NCBI GenBank assembly: GCA_013450215.1
Contig: JACDSH010000001.1
Location: 1-55,479, forward strand
Direction of reading: 5' to 3'
DNA: 55,479 nt
Source of the DNA: Nitrosospira sp.
GTDB lineage: Bacteria > Pseudomonadota > Gammaproteobacteria > Burkholderiales > Nitrosomonadaceae
In this document: piece after piece, positions 21,640 through 33,072 of the stretch
How positions within the stretch are numbered: the first letter of the stretch is position 1
Layout of the letters: each line of letters starts with the position of its first letter
Notes under the pieces: model-generated
Databases searched by the model: none
What the model saw: only the letters and a program-made list of their open reading frames with translations
What the model was told of the DNA's origin: nothing
Translations under genes and position numbers: made by a program

Positions 21640-22788
21640 ATGACGGTCAATCTGCTTGATTTTGGTGCTGGAGGTCTTGCCGATTTCTGTGTAGAAATTG
21701 GAGAGAAGCCATTTCGCGCTAGGCAGTTGCTACGTTGGATTCATCAGTCTGGTGTGTCGGACTTTACGAGTATGAGTGATCTGGCGAAGGCTTTGCGGGA
21801 AAAGCTTGCCGCGACTTCGGTGATCGAACCGCCTCGAGTTATTAGTGATCATACCGCCAGCGACCAGACCCGTAAGTGGTTGTTATCAGTGGGTGCGGGT
21901 AATGGCATCGAGATGGTCTTTATCCCTGAAGCCAACCGAGGTACCTTGTGTATTTCTAGCCAGGTAGGTTGTGCCCTAGAATGCTCTTTCTGTTCCACCG
22001 GTAAGCAAGGTTTCAATCGTAATTTAACGGTGGCGGAAATTGTCGGCCAACTATGGTTGGCAAACAATGCGGTGAGGGAGAGTTCTTGTAGCGTAGAGGC
22101 ACAGACGGCTTTAGATGGGAATGAGGTAACTCAATCTAGCGCACGCAGTCGCGCCATCAGTAATGTGGTATTTATGGGGATGGGTGAGCCGCTGGCTAAT
22201 TTTGAGAATGTAGTTGCGGCCCTTGATCTGATGTTAGACGATAACGCATACGGGCTGTCGCGTCGACGTGTAACGGTGAGTACTTCCGGGCTCGTCCCTG
22301 CGATGGACCGGTTGGGTGAGAGATGCCCAGTTGCATTGGCGGTATCGTTACATGCCCCCAACAATGAGCTGCGCGATCAGTTGGTGCCAATTAATCGCAA
22401 ATACCCGCTCAAAGAGTTATTGGCGGCATGCCAACGTTATCTGCAGTTTGCTCCTAGGGATTTCATCACTTTTGAGTATGTCATGTTGCACGGGGTTAAT
22501 GACAGCATCAGCCATGCTCACGAGTTGGTTCAGTTGGTAAGAGATACACCCTGTAAATTCAATCTGATCCCATTCAATGCATTCCCGAACTCGGGCTACC
22601 AGCGTTCGTCGCCGGAGGCGGTAAGACTGTTTCGAGATGTGTTGATGCAGGCTGGACTGGTGACGACGGTGCGAAAGACCCGCGGCGATGATATTGCCGC
22701 TGCCTGTGGTCAGTTAGCGGGTCAGGTATTAGACAAGACGCGGCGGGTGAGTCGGATGGATCAAGAAACGATACACGCGGCAGGATGA
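21640..22788 (+). CDS. rlmN: RlmN, dual-specificity 23S rRNA/tRNA A-C2 methyltransferase
   Basis: RlmN is a radical SAM enzyme that methylates C2 of A2503 in 23S rRNA and A37 in some tRNAs. The 382-residue protein has the [4Fe-4S] cysteines C111, C115 and C118 (CALECSFC), the upstream conserved C104, and the C-terminal AACGQLAG cysteine that carries the methyl group. [11 protein letters not shown] and [14 protein letters not shown] are also present. A Ser/Ala-rich insertion around residues 148-172 lies between the cluster and FMGMGEP, as some RlmN proteins have. Confidence 0.97.
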   Translation: MTVNLLDFGAGGLADFCVEIGEKPFRARQLLRWIHQSGVSDFTSMSDLAKALREKLAATSVIEPPRVISDHTASDQTRKWLLSVGAGNGIEMVFIPEANRGTLCISSQVGCALECSFCSTGKQGFNRNLTVAEIVGQLWLANNAVRESSCSVEAQTALDGNEVTQSSARSRAISNVVFMGMGEPLANFENVVAALDLMLDDNAYGLSRRRVTVSTSGLVPAMDRLGERCPVALAVSLHAPNNELRDQLVPINRKYPLKELLAACQRYLQFAPRDFITFEYVMLHGVNDSISHAHELVQLVRDTPCKFNLIPFNAFPNSGYQRSSPEAVRLFRDVLMQAGLVTTVRKTRGDDIAAACGQLAGQVLDKTRRVSRMDQETIHAAG

Positions 22789-22875
22789 GTGAATTCTGAT
22801 AGTTTTTGTTGATATTGACTAAGGCTGTGCAGATTCAAGTGTAGTAGCAGCGCTAGGCGGAGGTAGCTTCAAGTA

Positions 22876-23763
22876 ATGGAAACTAGCGATACTGATGACA
22901 ATGGCCTAACGGCAGGGGCAGCCGAAGCAGTACAGAGCGTAGGGCAACTGCTGCAGGAGGGGAGGCTGTCTCGTGGTTTGAGGGTTGAGGATGTGGCCCA
23001 ACATCTACGGCTGTCGGTACGACAGATTGTTGCATTGGAAGAGGGTGACTACGGCAAGCTTTCTGGGGGTACGTTTCTTCGCGGCTTTGTACGCAATTAT
23101 GCTAAGTTGGTGCGGATAGACTTTGCACCATTGCTGTTATTACTGCCACCACCACAGATTATTGCTCCCCTAGCTGAAAAAATTCCTTTCCAGGAGAGTC
23201 AGAAATCAGTATGGCGTAGATTGATCGTTGTAGGAGTGTCGGTGGCGGCACTGTTGCTACTGGTTTATGAGATTTATCAAGGGAATGAGACGGCTCAGCA
23301 GCCGGTAGCCCGGGCCACTGTTGCACCTGAAATCAAGGTTGAACCGGTGGCAGAGCAGTTGGAGTCTGAGCTACCAAACTTAAGTTTGTCTAGCGATCTT
23401 GCACCTGAGCCAGTGTTGCAAGAAGTCGCGGTGGTCGAGCAGGTAACGAGTAATCTGTCTGCGCAACAACGAGAAAAAATTGTACCTGTTGTTGCGGCTC
23501 CAGATCAAGTGAGTAAAGGAGAGGGGGTTCTCCGTTTCACGTTTGCAGGGGAGTCTTTGGTTGAGATCAATGATGGCGCTGGCAAGACGATCCTGTCTCA
23601 GCTTAATCCCCCAGACAGTCAACTGGTGATTCGCGACAAGGCGCCGTTCTATGTGGTAATTGGAAATGCCGCTAACGTTAAATTAGTTTACAACAATAAG
23701 CTGATAAATTTGGTGCAGCATACCAATACAAAAGGTGGGGTGGCGAGTTTGTCACTCGAATGA
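22876..23763 (+). CDS. rodZ: RodZ-like cytoskeletal membrane protein
   Basis: RodZ links the MreB cytoskeleton to the wall synthesis machinery and sets rod shape. The 295-residue product has a cytoplasmic HTH domain (about 20-85: LRVEDVAQHLRLSVRQIVALEEGDY), one membrane helix near 115-135 (LIVVGVSVAALLLLVY), a Pro/Glu-rich periplasmic linker and a C-terminal beta domain with LRFTFAGESLVEINDGAG. The HTH is used for protein contact rather than DNA binding in known RodZ. ispG follows after 38 bases. Confidence 0.92.
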   Translation: METSDTDDNGLTAGAAEAVQSVGQLLQEGRLSRGLRVEDVAQHLRLSVRQIVALEEGDYGKLSGGTFLRGFVRNYAKLVRIDFAPLLLLLPPPQIIAPLAEKIPFQESQKSVWRRLIVVGVSVAALLLLVYEIYQGNETAQQPVARATVAPEIKVEPVAEQLESELPNLSLSSDLAPEPVLQEVAVVEQVTSNLSAQQREKIVPVVAAPDQVSKGEGVLRFTFAGESLVEINDGAGKTILSQLNPPDSQLVIRDKAPFYVVIGNAANVKLVYNNKLINLVQHTNTKGGVASLSLE

Positions 23764-23801
23764 TATTTAACATTTTATAAAATTAACTAACGACCATAAT
23801 T

Positions 23802-25046
23802 ATGTCCCAGAATAATTTCACTAGACAGCGCCGTCAGAGTGTTGGTGTGCGGGTCGGTTCGGTCACTATTGGAGGCACTGCACCGGTGGTGGTGCAGTCA
23901 ATGACCAATACCGACACCGAGAATGAGATTGCCACCGCGGTACAGGTAGAGCAATTGGCTCGAGCAGGATCGGAGTTAGTACGTATTACTGTCAATACTG
24001 CGATAGCAGCGCAATCAGTGTCAGCCATCCGTGCTCGTCTCGATGACATGGGCTGTTATGTTCCGTTGGTGGGAGATTTCCACTTCAATGGACATAAGCT
24101 GCTGACGGAGTATCCGGACTGTGCTAAGGCGCTCGCAAAATACCGCATTAATCCTGGCAATGTTGGACATGGGAAAAAACGCGATGAGCAATTCTCTGCC
24201 ATGATCGAGACTGCCTGTAAGTATGATAAACCGGTACGCATCGGTGTTAATTGGGGTAGCTTAGACCCAGAGTTACTCGCGCGTGTAATGGATGAGAATG
24301 CATGCTCTCAAGATCCTAAGGATGCCGGTTATGTCATGCGTGAGGCCTTGATCACCTCTGCCCTCGAGAGCGCCGCCAAGGCAGAAGAGATTGGTTTGAG
24401 TCGCGATCATATCGTCCTATCGTGCAAAGTGAGCGGGGTTCAAGATCTGATCGCGGTTTATCGGGAGCTGGCGAGTCGATGCGACTATGCTTTGCACCTA
24501 GGATTGACCGAAGCGGGTATGGGTTCGAAGGGGATTGTCGCCTCCACTGCTGCACTAGCGGTACTGTTACAGGAAGGTATCGGCGATAGCATCCGCATAT
24601 CATTAACTCCAGAACCGGGTGGTGACCGTACCCGTGAAGTAATCGTTGGACAGGAAATTCTCCAGACCATGGGGTTGCGAGCATTTGTTCCTATGGTGGC
24701 GGCGTGCCCGGGATGTGGCCGTACTACCAGCACATACTTTCAGGAGTTAGCGGAGAGCATCCAGAGCTATGTACGAAGCCAGATGTTGGTGTGGCGAGAA
24801 CAGTACGATGGCGTAGAAAACATGACCCTGGCTGTGATGGGATGTGTGGTCAATGGGCCGGGAGAAAGTAAGCATGCCAATATCGGCATTAGCTTACCGG
24901 GGTCGGGAGAGAAGCCAGTTGCCCCAGTCTTCGTTGATGGACAGAAGACTGTCACACTGAAGGGTGACAATATTTCTGGAGAGTTTCGTCAGATCGTTGA
25001 TGATTACGTGAAGGCAAAATACCCGAAGAAGTTAGGCAATGGTTAG
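23802..25046 (+). CDS. ispG: IspG, HMB-PP synthase (MEP pathway)
   Basis: IspG (GcpE) reductively converts MEcPP to HMBPP, the penultimate step of the MEP isoprenoid route. The 414-residue protein has the TIM-barrel start [14 protein letters not shown] and the Fe-S part with CPGCGRT and [19 protein letters not shown]. Isoprenoids made here also feed the hopanoid enzyme HpnD encoded at 38638. Its end overlaps hisS by eight bases. Confidence 0.98.
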   Translation: MSQNNFTRQRRQSVGVRVGSVTIGGTAPVVVQSMTNTDTENEIATAVQVEQLARAGSELVRITVNTAIAAQSVSAIRARLDDMGCYVPLVGDFHFNGHKLLTEYPDCAKALAKYRINPGNVGHGKKRDEQFSAMIETACKYDKPVRIGVNWGSLDPELLARVMDENACSQDPKDAGYVMREALITSALESAAKAEEIGLSRDHIVLSCKVSGVQDLIAVYRELASRCDYALHLGLTEAGMGSKGIVASTAALAVLLQEGIGDSIRISLTPEPGGDRTREVIVGQEILQTMGLRAFVPMVAACPGCGRTTSTYFQELAESIQSYVRSQMLVWREQYDGVENMTLAVMGCVVNGPGESKHANIGISLPGSGEKPVAPVFVDGQKTVTLKGDNISGEFRQIVDDYVKAKYPKKLGNG

Positions 25047-26301
25047 AACCATCCAGGCCATCCGCGGGATGAACGATATCCTGCCTGACCAGGCGCATCA
25101 TTGGGAATTTTTTGAGCAGACCGTGCGAGAGTGGATGGCTGCTTTTGGCTACCGCAGTATCCGCATGCCGATAGTTGAGCAGACAGATCTATTCGTACGC
25201 TCCATCGGTGCGGTAACCGACATTGTCGAGAAGGAGATGTACACCTTTTTAGACCATCTCAATGGAGAGAGTCTGACACTGCGACCGGAGGGCACGGCTT
25301 CATGTGTGCGTGCAGCGCTTGAGCATAACCTGCTCTATTCGGGACCGCAGAGACTTTATTATTCTGGTCCGATGTTCCGTCATGAGCGGCCACAGAAGGG
25401 ACGTTACCGGCAGTTTCACCAGGTCGGCGTGGAAGCTCTAGGATATACCGGCCCAGATATCGATGCCGAGCATATTGTCATGTGTGCGGCCTTATGGGGC
25501 AAGCTGGGTATCGCTGATGTGAGATTAGAGATTGGAACGTTGGGCAGTGTCGAATCGCGTAATCTCCATCGTGGGCGGTTGATTAACTATCTGGAACAGC
25601 ATCTGGGTGAACTTGACGAAGATGCTCATAGGCGCCTTCATAGCAACCCGCTGAGGATACTCGATAGTAAAAATCCGGAGATGCAGCAGATCATAGATGG
25701 TGCACCGAGACTGTTGGATGATCTGGATGAGGACTCTCTCAAACATTTCGAAGGGTTGCAGCGATCCTTGCGTGATCAACAGATTGATTTTGAGATTAAC
25801 CCAAGACTGGTGAGGGGGTTGGACTACTACAACCGCACCGTGTTCGAGTGGGTCACCGACAGACTGGGTGCACAGGGCACGGTATGTGCTGGCGGACGTT
25901 ATGATGGGCTGGTCGAACAGATTGGTGGCAAGTCTACGCCCGCCTGTGGTTTTGCCATGGGTGTTGAGAGACTGCTGGCGCTGATGCAGGAGTGCGGTAA
26001 GGAGATACCGCATGTCGGGCCAGATATATACGTAGTACATCAGGGTGAGAATGCGACCAGATTTGCTTGGGAGACTGTAAGGTACCTTCGTGATGAAGGC
26101 CTCAAGGCCATCCTCCACTGTGGGGATGGGGGCTTCAAGTCACAAATGAAAAAAGCTGACGCCAGCGGCGCACGTTTTGCAGTTATTATCGGGGATGATG
26201 AGGCGAATTCTACAGAGATCACCATTAAGCCATTACGTGAGGCGGTAGAGCAGGTCAGAGTTGGATTGGCGGAATCGGTGAATCTGCTTAAGCAGATTTA
26301 A
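25039..26301 (+). CDS. hisS: HisS, histidyl-tRNA synthetase
   Basis: Class II synthetase that charges tRNA-His. The 420-residue protein has the N-terminal [10 protein letters not shown], motif 2 around [16 protein letters not shown], the histidine-specific segments [15 protein letters not shown] and [12 protein letters not shown], motif 3 [12 protein letters not shown] and a C-terminal anticodon domain. The ATG at 25039 lies inside ispG with TTAGG upstream of it, so translation is coupled. Confidence 0.98.
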   Translation: MVRTIQAIRGMNDILPDQAHHWEFFEQTVREWMAAFGYRSIRMPIVEQTDLFVRSIGAVTDIVEKEMYTFLDHLNGESLTLRPEGTASCVRAALEHNLLYSGPQRLYYSGPMFRHERPQKGRYRQFHQVGVEALGYTGPDIDAEHIVMCAALWGKLGIADVRLEIGTLGSVESRNLHRGRLINYLEQHLGELDEDAHRRLHSNPLRILDSKNPEMQQIIDGAPRLLDDLDEDSLKHFEGLQRSLRDQQIDFEINPRLVRGLDYYNRTVFEWVTDRLGAQGTVCAGGRYDGLVEQIGGKSTPACGFAMGVERLLALMQECGKEIPHVGPDIYVVHQGENATRFAWETVRYLRDEGLKAILHCGDGGFKSQMKKADASGARFAVIIGDDEANSTEITIKPLREAVEQVRVGLAESVNLLKQI

Positions 26302-26336
26302 ATAGAAGGCGTACTTAAACTTATTCGGGAAGTTAA

Positions 26337-26975
26337 ATGGCGACATATGATCTGGAAGAACAGGAAAAGATAGATGGACTTAAGTCCTGGTGGGAGATGT
26401 ATGGGACGGTGGTGATCGTGGTAGTGGCAACACTTGTCGCCAGCGTTGTTGGTACGCAGGTGTGGAATCGCTACCAGAAACAGCAGGTTGAACAGGCAGC
26501 TGAACTGTATGCTTCGCTGCAACAGATTGATGAAAGCGATGACCCAAAGAAGATTTCTGATGCTGCTCACTTGCTGATAGAAGGGTTTCCCAGTAGTGGC
26601 TATGCTCCGCGTGCTGCAATGGCCTCCGCGCGCGCGAGTCTCGAGGCGGGAGATAAGCAGGCCGCTAGAACTCGATTGCAATGGGCGATGGACCATACCA
26701 AGGAGAATGAGCTGAAGGATCTCGTACGGCTGCGACTAGCGGGTCTGTTGCTAGACGAGAAGAAGTATGACGAGGCGCTGAAATTAGTGGAAAGTAAGCA
26801 TAGTGAATCCTTTAGCAGTCTCTATGCGGACCGCAAGGGGGATATCCTCACCGCCTCGGGTAAATTTCCTGAAGCCCGTGTAGCCTATCAATTGGCGCTC
26901 GACAGAATCAATGCTGAGAGTGCTTATCACAATATCATCCAGATGAAGCTTGATGCCTTAGCAGAGACCAAGTAG
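26337..26975 (+). CDS. yfgM: YfgM-like TPR protein, SecYEG ancillary subunit
   Basis: YfgM is anchored in the inner membrane and works with PpiD at the periplasmic exit of SecYEG. The 212-residue product has a short cytoplasmic start (LEEQEKIDGLKSWWEMYG), one membrane helix near residues 22-40 (TVVIVVVATLVASVVGTQVW), and a helical TPR-like periplasmic domain. It sits between hisS and bamB, its usual position. The bamB start follows the stop by five bases. Confidence 0.9.
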   Translation: MATYDLEEQEKIDGLKSWWEMYGTVVIVVVATLVASVVGTQVWNRYQKQQVEQAAELYASLQQIDESDDPKKISDAAHLLIEGFPSSGYAPRAAMASARASLEAGDKQAARTRLQWAMDHTKENELKDLVRLRLAGLLLDEKKYDEALKLVESKHSESFSSLYADRKGDILTASGKFPEARVAYQLALDRINAESAYHNIIQMKLDALAETK

Positions 26976-26980
26976 CTTAC

Positions 26981-28204
26981 GTGAGAAGATCCGCAACGAA
27001 GTATATCGGTAACATCCTGCGTCACCTCCTCCTACTGATGTTGAGCCTGGCGCTTTCTGGTTGCGCCAGTTTCTTTGAAAGAATTGCGAGTGTTACGGAT
27101 CTCGACGTATCGCCCATCGTAGATCTATTTAAAACGAAGGAGCCCGAGATCAGCGCTGAGCAGACTGCACGCCTGAAGCTGATCGCCGCACCGCGTCCGT
27201 TGTGGCAAAGCAGCATTTCTGAAAAGAATATGGTGGCGGTTCTTTCGCCAGCATTCGCAAATGATGCGGTCTATGCATCGAACTCAGAGGGTCGACTTAT
27301 GCGATTCGAACCCAGTACTGGTAAGCAGGTCTGGATTAAGGATACTCAGAATATGCTCTCTGGTGGAGTGGGTGTGGGTGAGGGGATGGTGCTGGTTGGG
27401 TCCTTCAAGGGGGAGGTGTTGGCATTTGATGAGACGGGCAAGTCCCTGTGGAAGGCACAGATCTCCAGCGAGGTATTGGGTCCGCCCCAAGTGGATAATG
27501 GGGTGGTAGTCGTCCGCACGGGTGATGGCAGAATCTTTGGATTGGATGCGACCAATGGGCAGCGTAGGTGGATGTACCAGGGCGCAACTCCGTCGCTGAC
27601 TGTGAGGAATTCCAGTCGTGTACTGATTAAACGTGACGTGGTATTTGCTGGATTTGCTGGCGGTAAATTGGTGGCATTAAATCTATCAGATGGTAATGTG
27701 AAGTGGGAATCGACCGTATCGCGTCCACGGGGTGCGACTGAGTTGGAACGCATTACCGATATCACTAGCCTGCCGGTGGCTGATGAATGGCAGATATGTG
27801 CTGTAGCCTATCAGGGTCGTATCGCCTGCTTTGAACTCAATAATGGCAACCAGATCTGGGCGAGGGAGGCATCCAGTAGCGCCGGACTTGCTATGGATGA
27901 TACTTATATTTATATGAGCGAGGCCCATGGTGCGGTGATCGCTTACACAAAGAGCAATGGAACTACCTCATGGAGGCAGGAGATACTTAACGGTCTCAGA
28001 CTAACGACTCCTGCTGTTCGAGAGGGGCGTGTGGTAGTGGGTGATTCTCAGGGGTATGTGAATTTTTTTAGGGTTGACGACGGCGCAATTGTTCTTCGCG
28101 CAGCGACCGATGAGAGTTCAATCTTCGCTCATCCGGAGCACTTACCAAATGGGATTTTGGTACAGACTCGGAAGGGCGGGCTCTATGCGTACGGAATACA
28201 GTAG
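26981..28204 (+). CDS. bamB: BamB, outer membrane assembly lipoprotein
   Basis: BamB is a periplasm-facing lipoprotein of the BAM complex that inserts beta-barrel proteins. The 407-residue protein starts with a lipoprotein signal ending in the lipobox LSGC (C28), then forms an eight-bladed propeller with repeated motifs such as GKQVWIKDT, GKSLWKAQI, GQRRWMYQG, GNVKWESTV and GTTSWRQEI. The start is a GTG at 26981; no better start precedes the signal sequence. Confidence 0.95.
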   Translation: MRRSATKYIGNILRHLLLLMLSLALSGCASFFERIASVTDLDVSPIVDLFKTKEPEISAEQTARLKLIAAPRPLWQSSISEKNMVAVLSPAFANDAVYASNSEGRLMRFEPSTGKQVWIKDTQNMLSGGVGVGEGMVLVGSFKGEVLAFDETGKSLWKAQISSEVLGPPQVDNGVVVVRTGDGRIFGLDATNGQRRWMYQGATPSLTVRNSSRVLIKRDVVFAGFAGGKLVALNLSDGNVKWESTVSRPRGATELERITDITSLPVADEWQICAVAYQGRIACFELNNGNQIWAREASSSAGLAMDDTYIYMSEAHGAVIAYTKSNGTTSWRQEILNGLRLTTPAVREGRVVVGDSQGYVNFFRVDDGAIVLRAATDESSIFAHPEHLPNGILVQTRKGGLYAYGIQ

Positions 28205-28216
28205 CCGAGTGTACCC

Positions 28217-29617
28217 ATGAAGCCCACCCTCGTTCTAGTTGGACGGCCGAATGTCGGCAAGTCAACGCTCTTCAACCGGTTGACTCGCAGTCGCGATGCG
28301 ATCGTTGCAGATATCCCAGGCCTAACGCGAGACCGTCATTATGGTCATGGAAGGCTGGGCGATAAGCCCCATCTAGTGGTAGATACCGGTGGTTTTGAGC
28401 CAGCTGCTAAAGATGGAATCCTGCATGAAATGGCCCGGCAAACTCTACAGGCGGTTGATGAGGCCGATGTCGTATTGTTCATTGTTGATGGCAGACAGGG
28501 TCTGGCAGCACATGACAAGATAATTGCCGAGCAGTTGCGTAAGACGGGCCGCAAGATTTTATTGGTAGTTAATAAGGCCGAGGGTATGGCGACCTCGGTC
28601 GTCACCGCCGAGTTTCACGAATTGGGACTGGGTGAGCCCTGTGCCGTTTCCGCCGTACATGGCGACAATGTGAATGAACTGATAGACCTAGCACTGGCAG
28701 ACTTCCCCGAGCAACAAGGTGAAGAGGAGAAAGACAAGCACCCCAAGATAGCGATCGTGGGACGTCCAAACGTGGGCAAGTCGACGCTGGTGAATACACT
28801 CCTCGGAGAGGAGCGTGTGATAGCCTTTGATCAGCCGGGCACGACTCGGGATAGCATCTATATTGATTTCGAAAGCAATGGTCGGCAGTATACCCTGATC
28901 GATACCGCCGGCCTGAGGCGCCGCGGGAAGATTCAGGAGCTCATCGAGAAGTTCTCGGTGGTGAAGACTCTGCAGGCAGTGGAAGATGCGAATGTGGTCG
29001 TGCTAGTGTTAGATGCGAGCAACGAAATTTCTGACCAGGATGCGCATATTGCTGGATTTATTCTGGAGGCGGGACGTGCTTTGGTCTTGGTGGTAAATAA
29101 GTGGGACGGTCTGGACGAGTATCAACGGGATAATATTAAGCGTGAGATTACCCGAAAACTTGCTTTTCTACTGAGCTTTTCCAAGCCTCAGTATATCTCT
29201 GCATTACAGGGTGCCGGCATGAAGGGATTGCTGCCATCAATCGATACTGCATATGCCGCTGCGATGGCAAAGCTGCCTACCCCTAAACTCACCCGCACGC
29301 TATTGGCGGCGGTAGAAAAACAAGCTCCTGCACATACCGGCGTATCGCGCCCTAAATTGCGTTATGCCCACCAAGGGGGCTCCAATCCGCCGCTAATCGT
29401 AATCCATGGGAGCGGCCTTGACCATGTTGCCGAGACCTATCGGCGCTACCTCGAGAACACCTTTCGATCGGCCTACCATCTCGAAGGTACACCACTCCGT
29501 GTTGAGTTCAGGTCGAGTAGTAATCCATATGCCGGCAAGAAGCCGGGCCCATTAAGCGAGGCCGAGGCAAGACAGGCTCATCGCCGTCGACGATTTGGCA
29601 GAAAGAAGTACGGTTAG
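28217..29617 (+). CDS. der: Der (EngA), tandem GTPase for 50S assembly
   Basis: Der has two GTPase domains in series and is needed for large-subunit maturation. The 466-residue protein has the first P-loop [14 protein letters not shown] near residue 8 and the second [14 protein letters not shown] near 185, each with its DTxG and NKxD motifs, and a C-terminal KH-like domain ending in a basic [10 protein letters not shown] tail. It closes the operon that starts at ndk. Confidence 0.98.
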   Translation: MKPTLVLVGRPNVGKSTLFNRLTRSRDAIVADIPGLTRDRHYGHGRLGDKPHLVVDTGGFEPAAKDGILHEMARQTLQAVDEADVVLFIVDGRQGLAAHDKIIAEQLRKTGRKILLVVNKAEGMATSVVTAEFHELGLGEPCAVSAVHGDNVNELIDLALADFPEQQGEEEKDKHPKIAIVGRPNVGKSTLVNTLLGEERVIAFDQPGTTRDSIYIDFESNGRQYTLIDTAGLRRRGKIQELIEKFSVVKTLQAVEDANVVVLVLDASNEISDQDAHIAGFILEAGRALVLVVNKWDGLDEYQRDNIKREITRKLAFLLSFSKPQYISALQGAGMKGLLPSIDTAYAAAMAKLPTPKLTRTLLAAVEKQAPAHTGVSRPKLRYAHQGGSNPPLIVIHGSGLDHVAETYRRYLENTFRSAYHLEGTPLRVEFRSSSNPYAGKKPGPLSEAEARQAHRRRRFGRKKYG

Positions 29618-29629
29618 GTGGAGAGGCTG

Positions 29630-29651
29630 AAAAAAAGATTACGTTTTTTTT
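29630..29651. terminator. A/T hairpin between convergent der and apaG
   Basis: Seven A (29630-29636) and a run of eight T (29644-29651) flank a short loop. It could act as a weak terminator in both directions between these convergent genes; the T end overlaps the apaG stop codon. The stem has no GC pairs. Confidence 0.4.
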
Positions 29652-30033
29652 AGTGTAATATCCGAGGTACGCTTAGAGTGAACTCTGGAATGGTCGCGTC
29701 GAAGTAGAGGCCATCTTCTGCCACCATCTGATAACTGCCTTTCATTGAACCCATTGGAGTAGATATTGCGGTCCCGCTAGTGTATTCAAAACTGTCGCCA
29801 GGCTTCAATAGTGGCTGCTCCCCTACCACGCCTAGCCCACGTACTTCCTGAACGCTACCGCCACCATCCGCGATGATCCAGTGGCGGCTGATGAGTTGTG
29901 CTGCGACCGATCCGGTATTGGCGATGGTGATGGTATAGGCGAATACATAGCGGTCAGAGACTTCATCCGATTGTTCTGGAAGGTAGGTGGTGTTAACCGT
30001 CACATTGAGCTCATATTTTTTATTTTCAACCAT
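29650..30033 (-). CDS. apaG: ApaG/CorD domain protein
   Basis: ApaG is a small immunoglobulin-like beta protein linked to CorD-type Co/Mg resistance; its molecular role is not settled. The 127-residue product has the family motif RHWIIADGGGSVQEVRGLGVVGEQP and GSMKGSYQMV. I set the start at the ATG at 30033 (MVENKKYELNV), the normal ApaG N-terminus. An open frame continues 85 codons further upstream across the rpe promoter region, but that part has no ApaG similarity and runs into rpe. Confidence 0.93.
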   Translation of the reverse strand: MVENKKYELNVTVNTTYLPEQSDEVSDRYVFAYTITIANTGSVAAQLISRHWIIADGGGSVQEVRGLGVVGEQPLLKPGDSFEYTSGTAISTPMGSMKGSYQMVAEDGLYFDATIPEFTLSVPRILH

Positions 30034-30165
30034 ACCCGCATTGCACACTATTTTTCGAATCAGGGCAAGGAGTGCTTGAAAAATATTCTGCGTTTGGGAT
30101 GAAGCCAGTGGCCCGTAGTACCCATTTCCGAGTAAAATAATGTTTTTATTATAGGGTAGTTTTCC

Positions 30166-30849
30166 ATGGCCAATTATCGCATTGCTCCGAGTATTCTTTC
30201 CGCGAACTTTGCCAAGCTGGGCGAGGAGATAACCGCTGTTGTTGATTCGGGTGCGGATATCATTCATTTTGATGTGATGGACAATCATTACGTCCCAAAC
30301 CTAACGATCGGTCCGCTGGTGTGTGAGGCGATTCGTCCCCTGACTAAGGCCATCATCGACGTGCACCTGATGGTGGAGCCGGTTGATCGGATTGTTCCTG
30401 ACTTCGCGAAGGCCGGGGCCAATATTATTTCTTTCCACCCCGAAGCGTCCAAGCATATCGACCGCACCATCGGACTGATCAAGGAGCAAGGGTGCAAGGC
30501 TGGTCTGGTGTTTAATCCAGCAACACCGCTGCATTATCTTGATCATGTTCTGGATAAGATTGATCTGATCCTGATCATGTCGGTCAACCCCGGTTTTGGC
30601 GGACAGAAGTTCATTCCAGAAGCATTGAACAAGCTGAGGGCGGTACGGGCTCTGATTGATGCTTGTGGTAGGGAGATCCTGCTTGAGATTGATGGCGGTG
30701 TGAAGGTAGACAACATCGCTGAGATCGCGCGTGCAGGTGCTGATACCTTTGTAGCTGGTTCAGCTATTTACAGTGCCGGCAAGGATAGCGATCCGCACCG
30801 TTATGACACGGTAGTGGGCGCACTGCGCGCCGAATTGGCGAAGGTCTAG
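30166..30849 (+). CDS. rpe: Rpe, ribulose-phosphate 3-epimerase
   Basis: Rpe interconverts ribulose-5-phosphate and xylulose-5-phosphate in the pentose phosphate and Calvin cycles. The 227-residue TIM barrel shows [10 protein letters not shown], the metal-site segments [14 protein letters not shown] and [20 protein letters not shown], and the phosphate-binding DGGV and VAGSAIY. It begins the rpe-gph-trpE run, nine bases before gph. A TATTAT at 30147-30152 is a candidate -10. Confidence 0.98.
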   Translation: MANYRIAPSILSANFAKLGEEITAVVDSGADIIHFDVMDNHYVPNLTIGPLVCEAIRPLTKAIIDVHLMVEPVDRIVPDFAKAGANIISFHPEASKHIDRTIGLIKEQGCKAGLVFNPATPLHYLDHVLDKIDLILIMSVNPGFGGQKFIPEALNKLRAVRALIDACGREILLEIDGGVKVDNIAEIARAGADTFVAGSAIYSAGKDSDPHRYDTVVGALRAELAKV

Positions 30850-30857
30850 CCGCAATA

Positions 30858-31583
30858 ATGATCAAAGATTCCCAGAACGCTGCTGATTCAGCAGCGCAAA
30901 AGGGAGTGCTGCTGCCGGTCAAGGCGGTGATGATCGATCTGGACGGTACGCTGCTCGATACGGCTGGCGATCTTGCCGCTGCTGCGAATAGCATGTTACG
31001 GGAATTGGGAAGGGAGGAGCTGCCGGTTGAGACTATCCGCTCCTATATCGGTAAGGGTATTCAGAAGTTGGTAAAGCGGTCACTGACAGGCAGTCTCGAC
31101 GATGAGCCTGATACCACTTTGTTTGCCAAGGCGATGCCTATATATGAACGCGAATATGCCAACACTCTGTGTGTCAACACATTCCCCTACCCGGGGGTGA
31201 TCGATGGATTGAATGCTCTCCAGCGGCAGGGATTTCGCCTGGCTTGCATCACCAATAAGGCCGAGGCCTTTACCCAGCCACTGCTACGCGGTACTGGTCT
31301 GTTAGATTATTTTGAGATTGTCCTGTCCGGTGACAGTCTGCCGAGAAGGAAGCCTGATCCACTGCCTCTGCTGCATGCTTGCAAACATTTCGGCATCTTG
31401 CCGAATGAGATGCTACTGATTGGGGACTCGCTCAATGACACCGAGGCCGCGCGTGCGGCAGGATGCTATGTCTTCTGTGTACCCTATGGCTATAACGAAG
31501 GGCGGGATGTGCGTGAACTCGATTGTGATGCCATCGTCGCATCCATTGATGAGGCGAGTAGGCTGGTCTGCAAGTCACCATGA
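30858..31583 (+). CDS. gph: Gph, phosphoglycolate phosphatase (HAD family)
   Basis: Gph removes phosphate from 2-phosphoglycolate, a by-product of Rubisco oxygenation or DNA repair. The 241-residue HAD protein has the nucleophile and acid in [10 protein letters not shown] (D27, D29), [10 protein letters not shown] as motif II, and RRKPDPLPL and [17 protein letters not shown] as motifs III and IV. Its stop overlaps the trpE start (ATGA). Clustering with rpe is seen widely in Proteobacteria. Confidence 0.95.
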   Translation: MIKDSQNAADSAAQKGVLLPVKAVMIDLDGTLLDTAGDLAAAANSMLRELGREELPVETIRSYIGKGIQKLVKRSLTGSLDDEPDTTLFAKAMPIYEREYANTLCVNTFPYPGVIDGLNALQRQGFRLACITNKAEAFTQPLLRGTGLLDYFEIVLSGDSLPRRKPDPLPLLHACKHFGILPNEMLLIGDSLNDTEAARAAGCYVFCVPYGYNEGRDVRELDCDAIVASIDEASRLVCKSP

Positions 31584-33052
31584 CCGAAACAGAGTTCAAT
31601 GATCTCGCAGGGCAAGGCTATAACCGTATTCCTATGGTACTAGAGACGCTTGCTGATCTTGACACACCGCTTTCAGTCTATCTCAAGCTTGCCAACCAGC
31701 CCTACTCATATCTGCTGGAATCTGTTCAGGGAGGTGAGCGTTTCGGGCGATACTCATTTATTGGACTGCCTGCCACGACACGTATAGAGGCGCGCGGCGA
31801 CGAACTTAGGGTTATCAGTGGTCAAGAGACGCAGGAAATAAAAACGGATGACCCATTGGCATTCGTTGAGTCCTATCTGGCGAACTTTAAGGCAGCAACC
31901 TCACCGGGTCTGCCACGTTTCTGTGGTGGTCTGGCGGGTTATTTTTCTTATGACGCGGTACGTTACATCGAACACAGGCTTACCGGCCAAGCGCGACCAG
32001 ATACACTTAATACCCCTGATATTTTATTGCTTTTATCCGAAGAGTTGGCGGTAGTAGATAATCTATCGGGTAAGCTTTATCTAATCGTTTATGCCGACCC
32101 GACAAAGGTGGGCGCATACCAAATAGTACAGTCACGCATGAAGGAGTTGCTCGGACTGTTACGTAGACCTCTGCAGATTCCGCTGGCAGCGCCATTCAAA
32201 GTGAGCGAGGCTGTGTCTGAATTCAGCGAGGCAGATTTCATCTCAGCAGTAGGACGTGCGAAGCGCTATATCTTCGATGGCGATATCATGCAGGTAGTGC
32301 TATCACAGCGAACCAGCAAGCCTTATGTGGCATCACCGATGGCACTGTATCGAGCTCTACGCAGCCTCAATCCATCCCCCTACATGTTTTATTATCACTT
32401 TGGCGAATTTCATGTGGTCGGTGCTTCACCTGAAATTCTGGTACGGCTGGAGGGCGATATGGTTACAGTACGACCCATCGCGGGGACTCGTCCACGCGGC
32501 AAAAATGCGCAGGAGGATGCAGCCCTTGCGGCTGATCTGCTGGCCGACCCGAAGGAGCGGGCAGAGCACGTGATGCTGATGGATCTGGGAAGGAACGATG
32601 TTGGGCGAGTTGCAGAGACCGGTACGGTAAAAGTGACCGAGAATATGAAGATCGAGAATTACTCGCATGTCATGCATATTGTTTCTAATGTGGATGCCAA
32701 GCTCAAGCTAGGTCTGAAAGCGATGGACGTGCTTAGAGCCACTTTTCCAGCGGGGACTGTGAGCGGTGCACCCAAGGTACGGGCGATGCAGATCATCGAC
32801 GAACTGGAGGTTTCCAAGAGAGGTATCTACGCCGGTGCGGTGGGTTATCTGGGGTTCAATGGTGACATGGATCTCGCTATCGCCATCCGTACCGGGGTGA
32901 TCAAGGATGGCATGCTGCATGTGCAGGCTGGTGCCGGCATCGTTGCCGACTCTGTCCCACAAAGCGAGTGGATTGAGACTCAGAATAAAGCCAAAGCACT
33001 ATTACGTGCGGCCGAAATCGCAGAGAGCGGACTCGACAGCAAGGTCGGGTAG
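31580..33052 (+). CDS. trpE: TrpE, anthranilate synthase component I
   Basis: TrpE makes anthranilate from chorismate, using ammonia supplied by TrpG. The 490-residue protein has the Trp feedback site [19 protein letters not shown] near the start and the catalytic segments [38 protein letters not shown] and [14 protein letters not shown]. It overlaps gph by four bases. The gene normally next in this order, trpG with trpD and trpC, is absent: convergent dacB follows after 20 bases. Confidence 0.97.
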   Translation: MTETEFNDLAGQGYNRIPMVLETLADLDTPLSVYLKLANQPYSYLLESVQGGERFGRYSFIGLPATTRIEARGDELRVISGQETQEIKTDDPLAFVESYLANFKAATSPGLPRFCGGLAGYFSYDAVRYIEHRLTGQARPDTLNTPDILLLLSEELAVVDNLSGKLYLIVYADPTKVGAYQIVQSRMKELLGLLRRPLQIPLAAPFKVSEAVSEFSEADFISAVGRAKRYIFDGDIMQVVLSQRTSKPYVASPMALYRALRSLNPSPYMFYYHFGEFHVVGASPEILVRLEGDMVTVRPIAGTRPRGKNAQEDAALAADLLADPKERAEHVMLMDLGRNDVGRVAETGTVKVTENMKIENYSHVMHIVSNVDAKLKLGLKAMDVLRATFPAGTVSGAPKVRAMQIIDELEVSKRGIYAGAVGYLGFNGDMDLAIAIRTGVIKDGMLHVQAGAGIVADSVPQSEWIETQNKAKALLRAAEIAESGLDSKVG

Positions 33053-33072
33053 TAGAACTCTAAAGAGATTTT

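Noticed and set aside
30034-30288. 85-codon N-terminal extension of apaG
   Set aside because: It crosses the rpe promoter and the first part of rpe on the other strand, has no ApaG similarity, and the family start lies at 30033.
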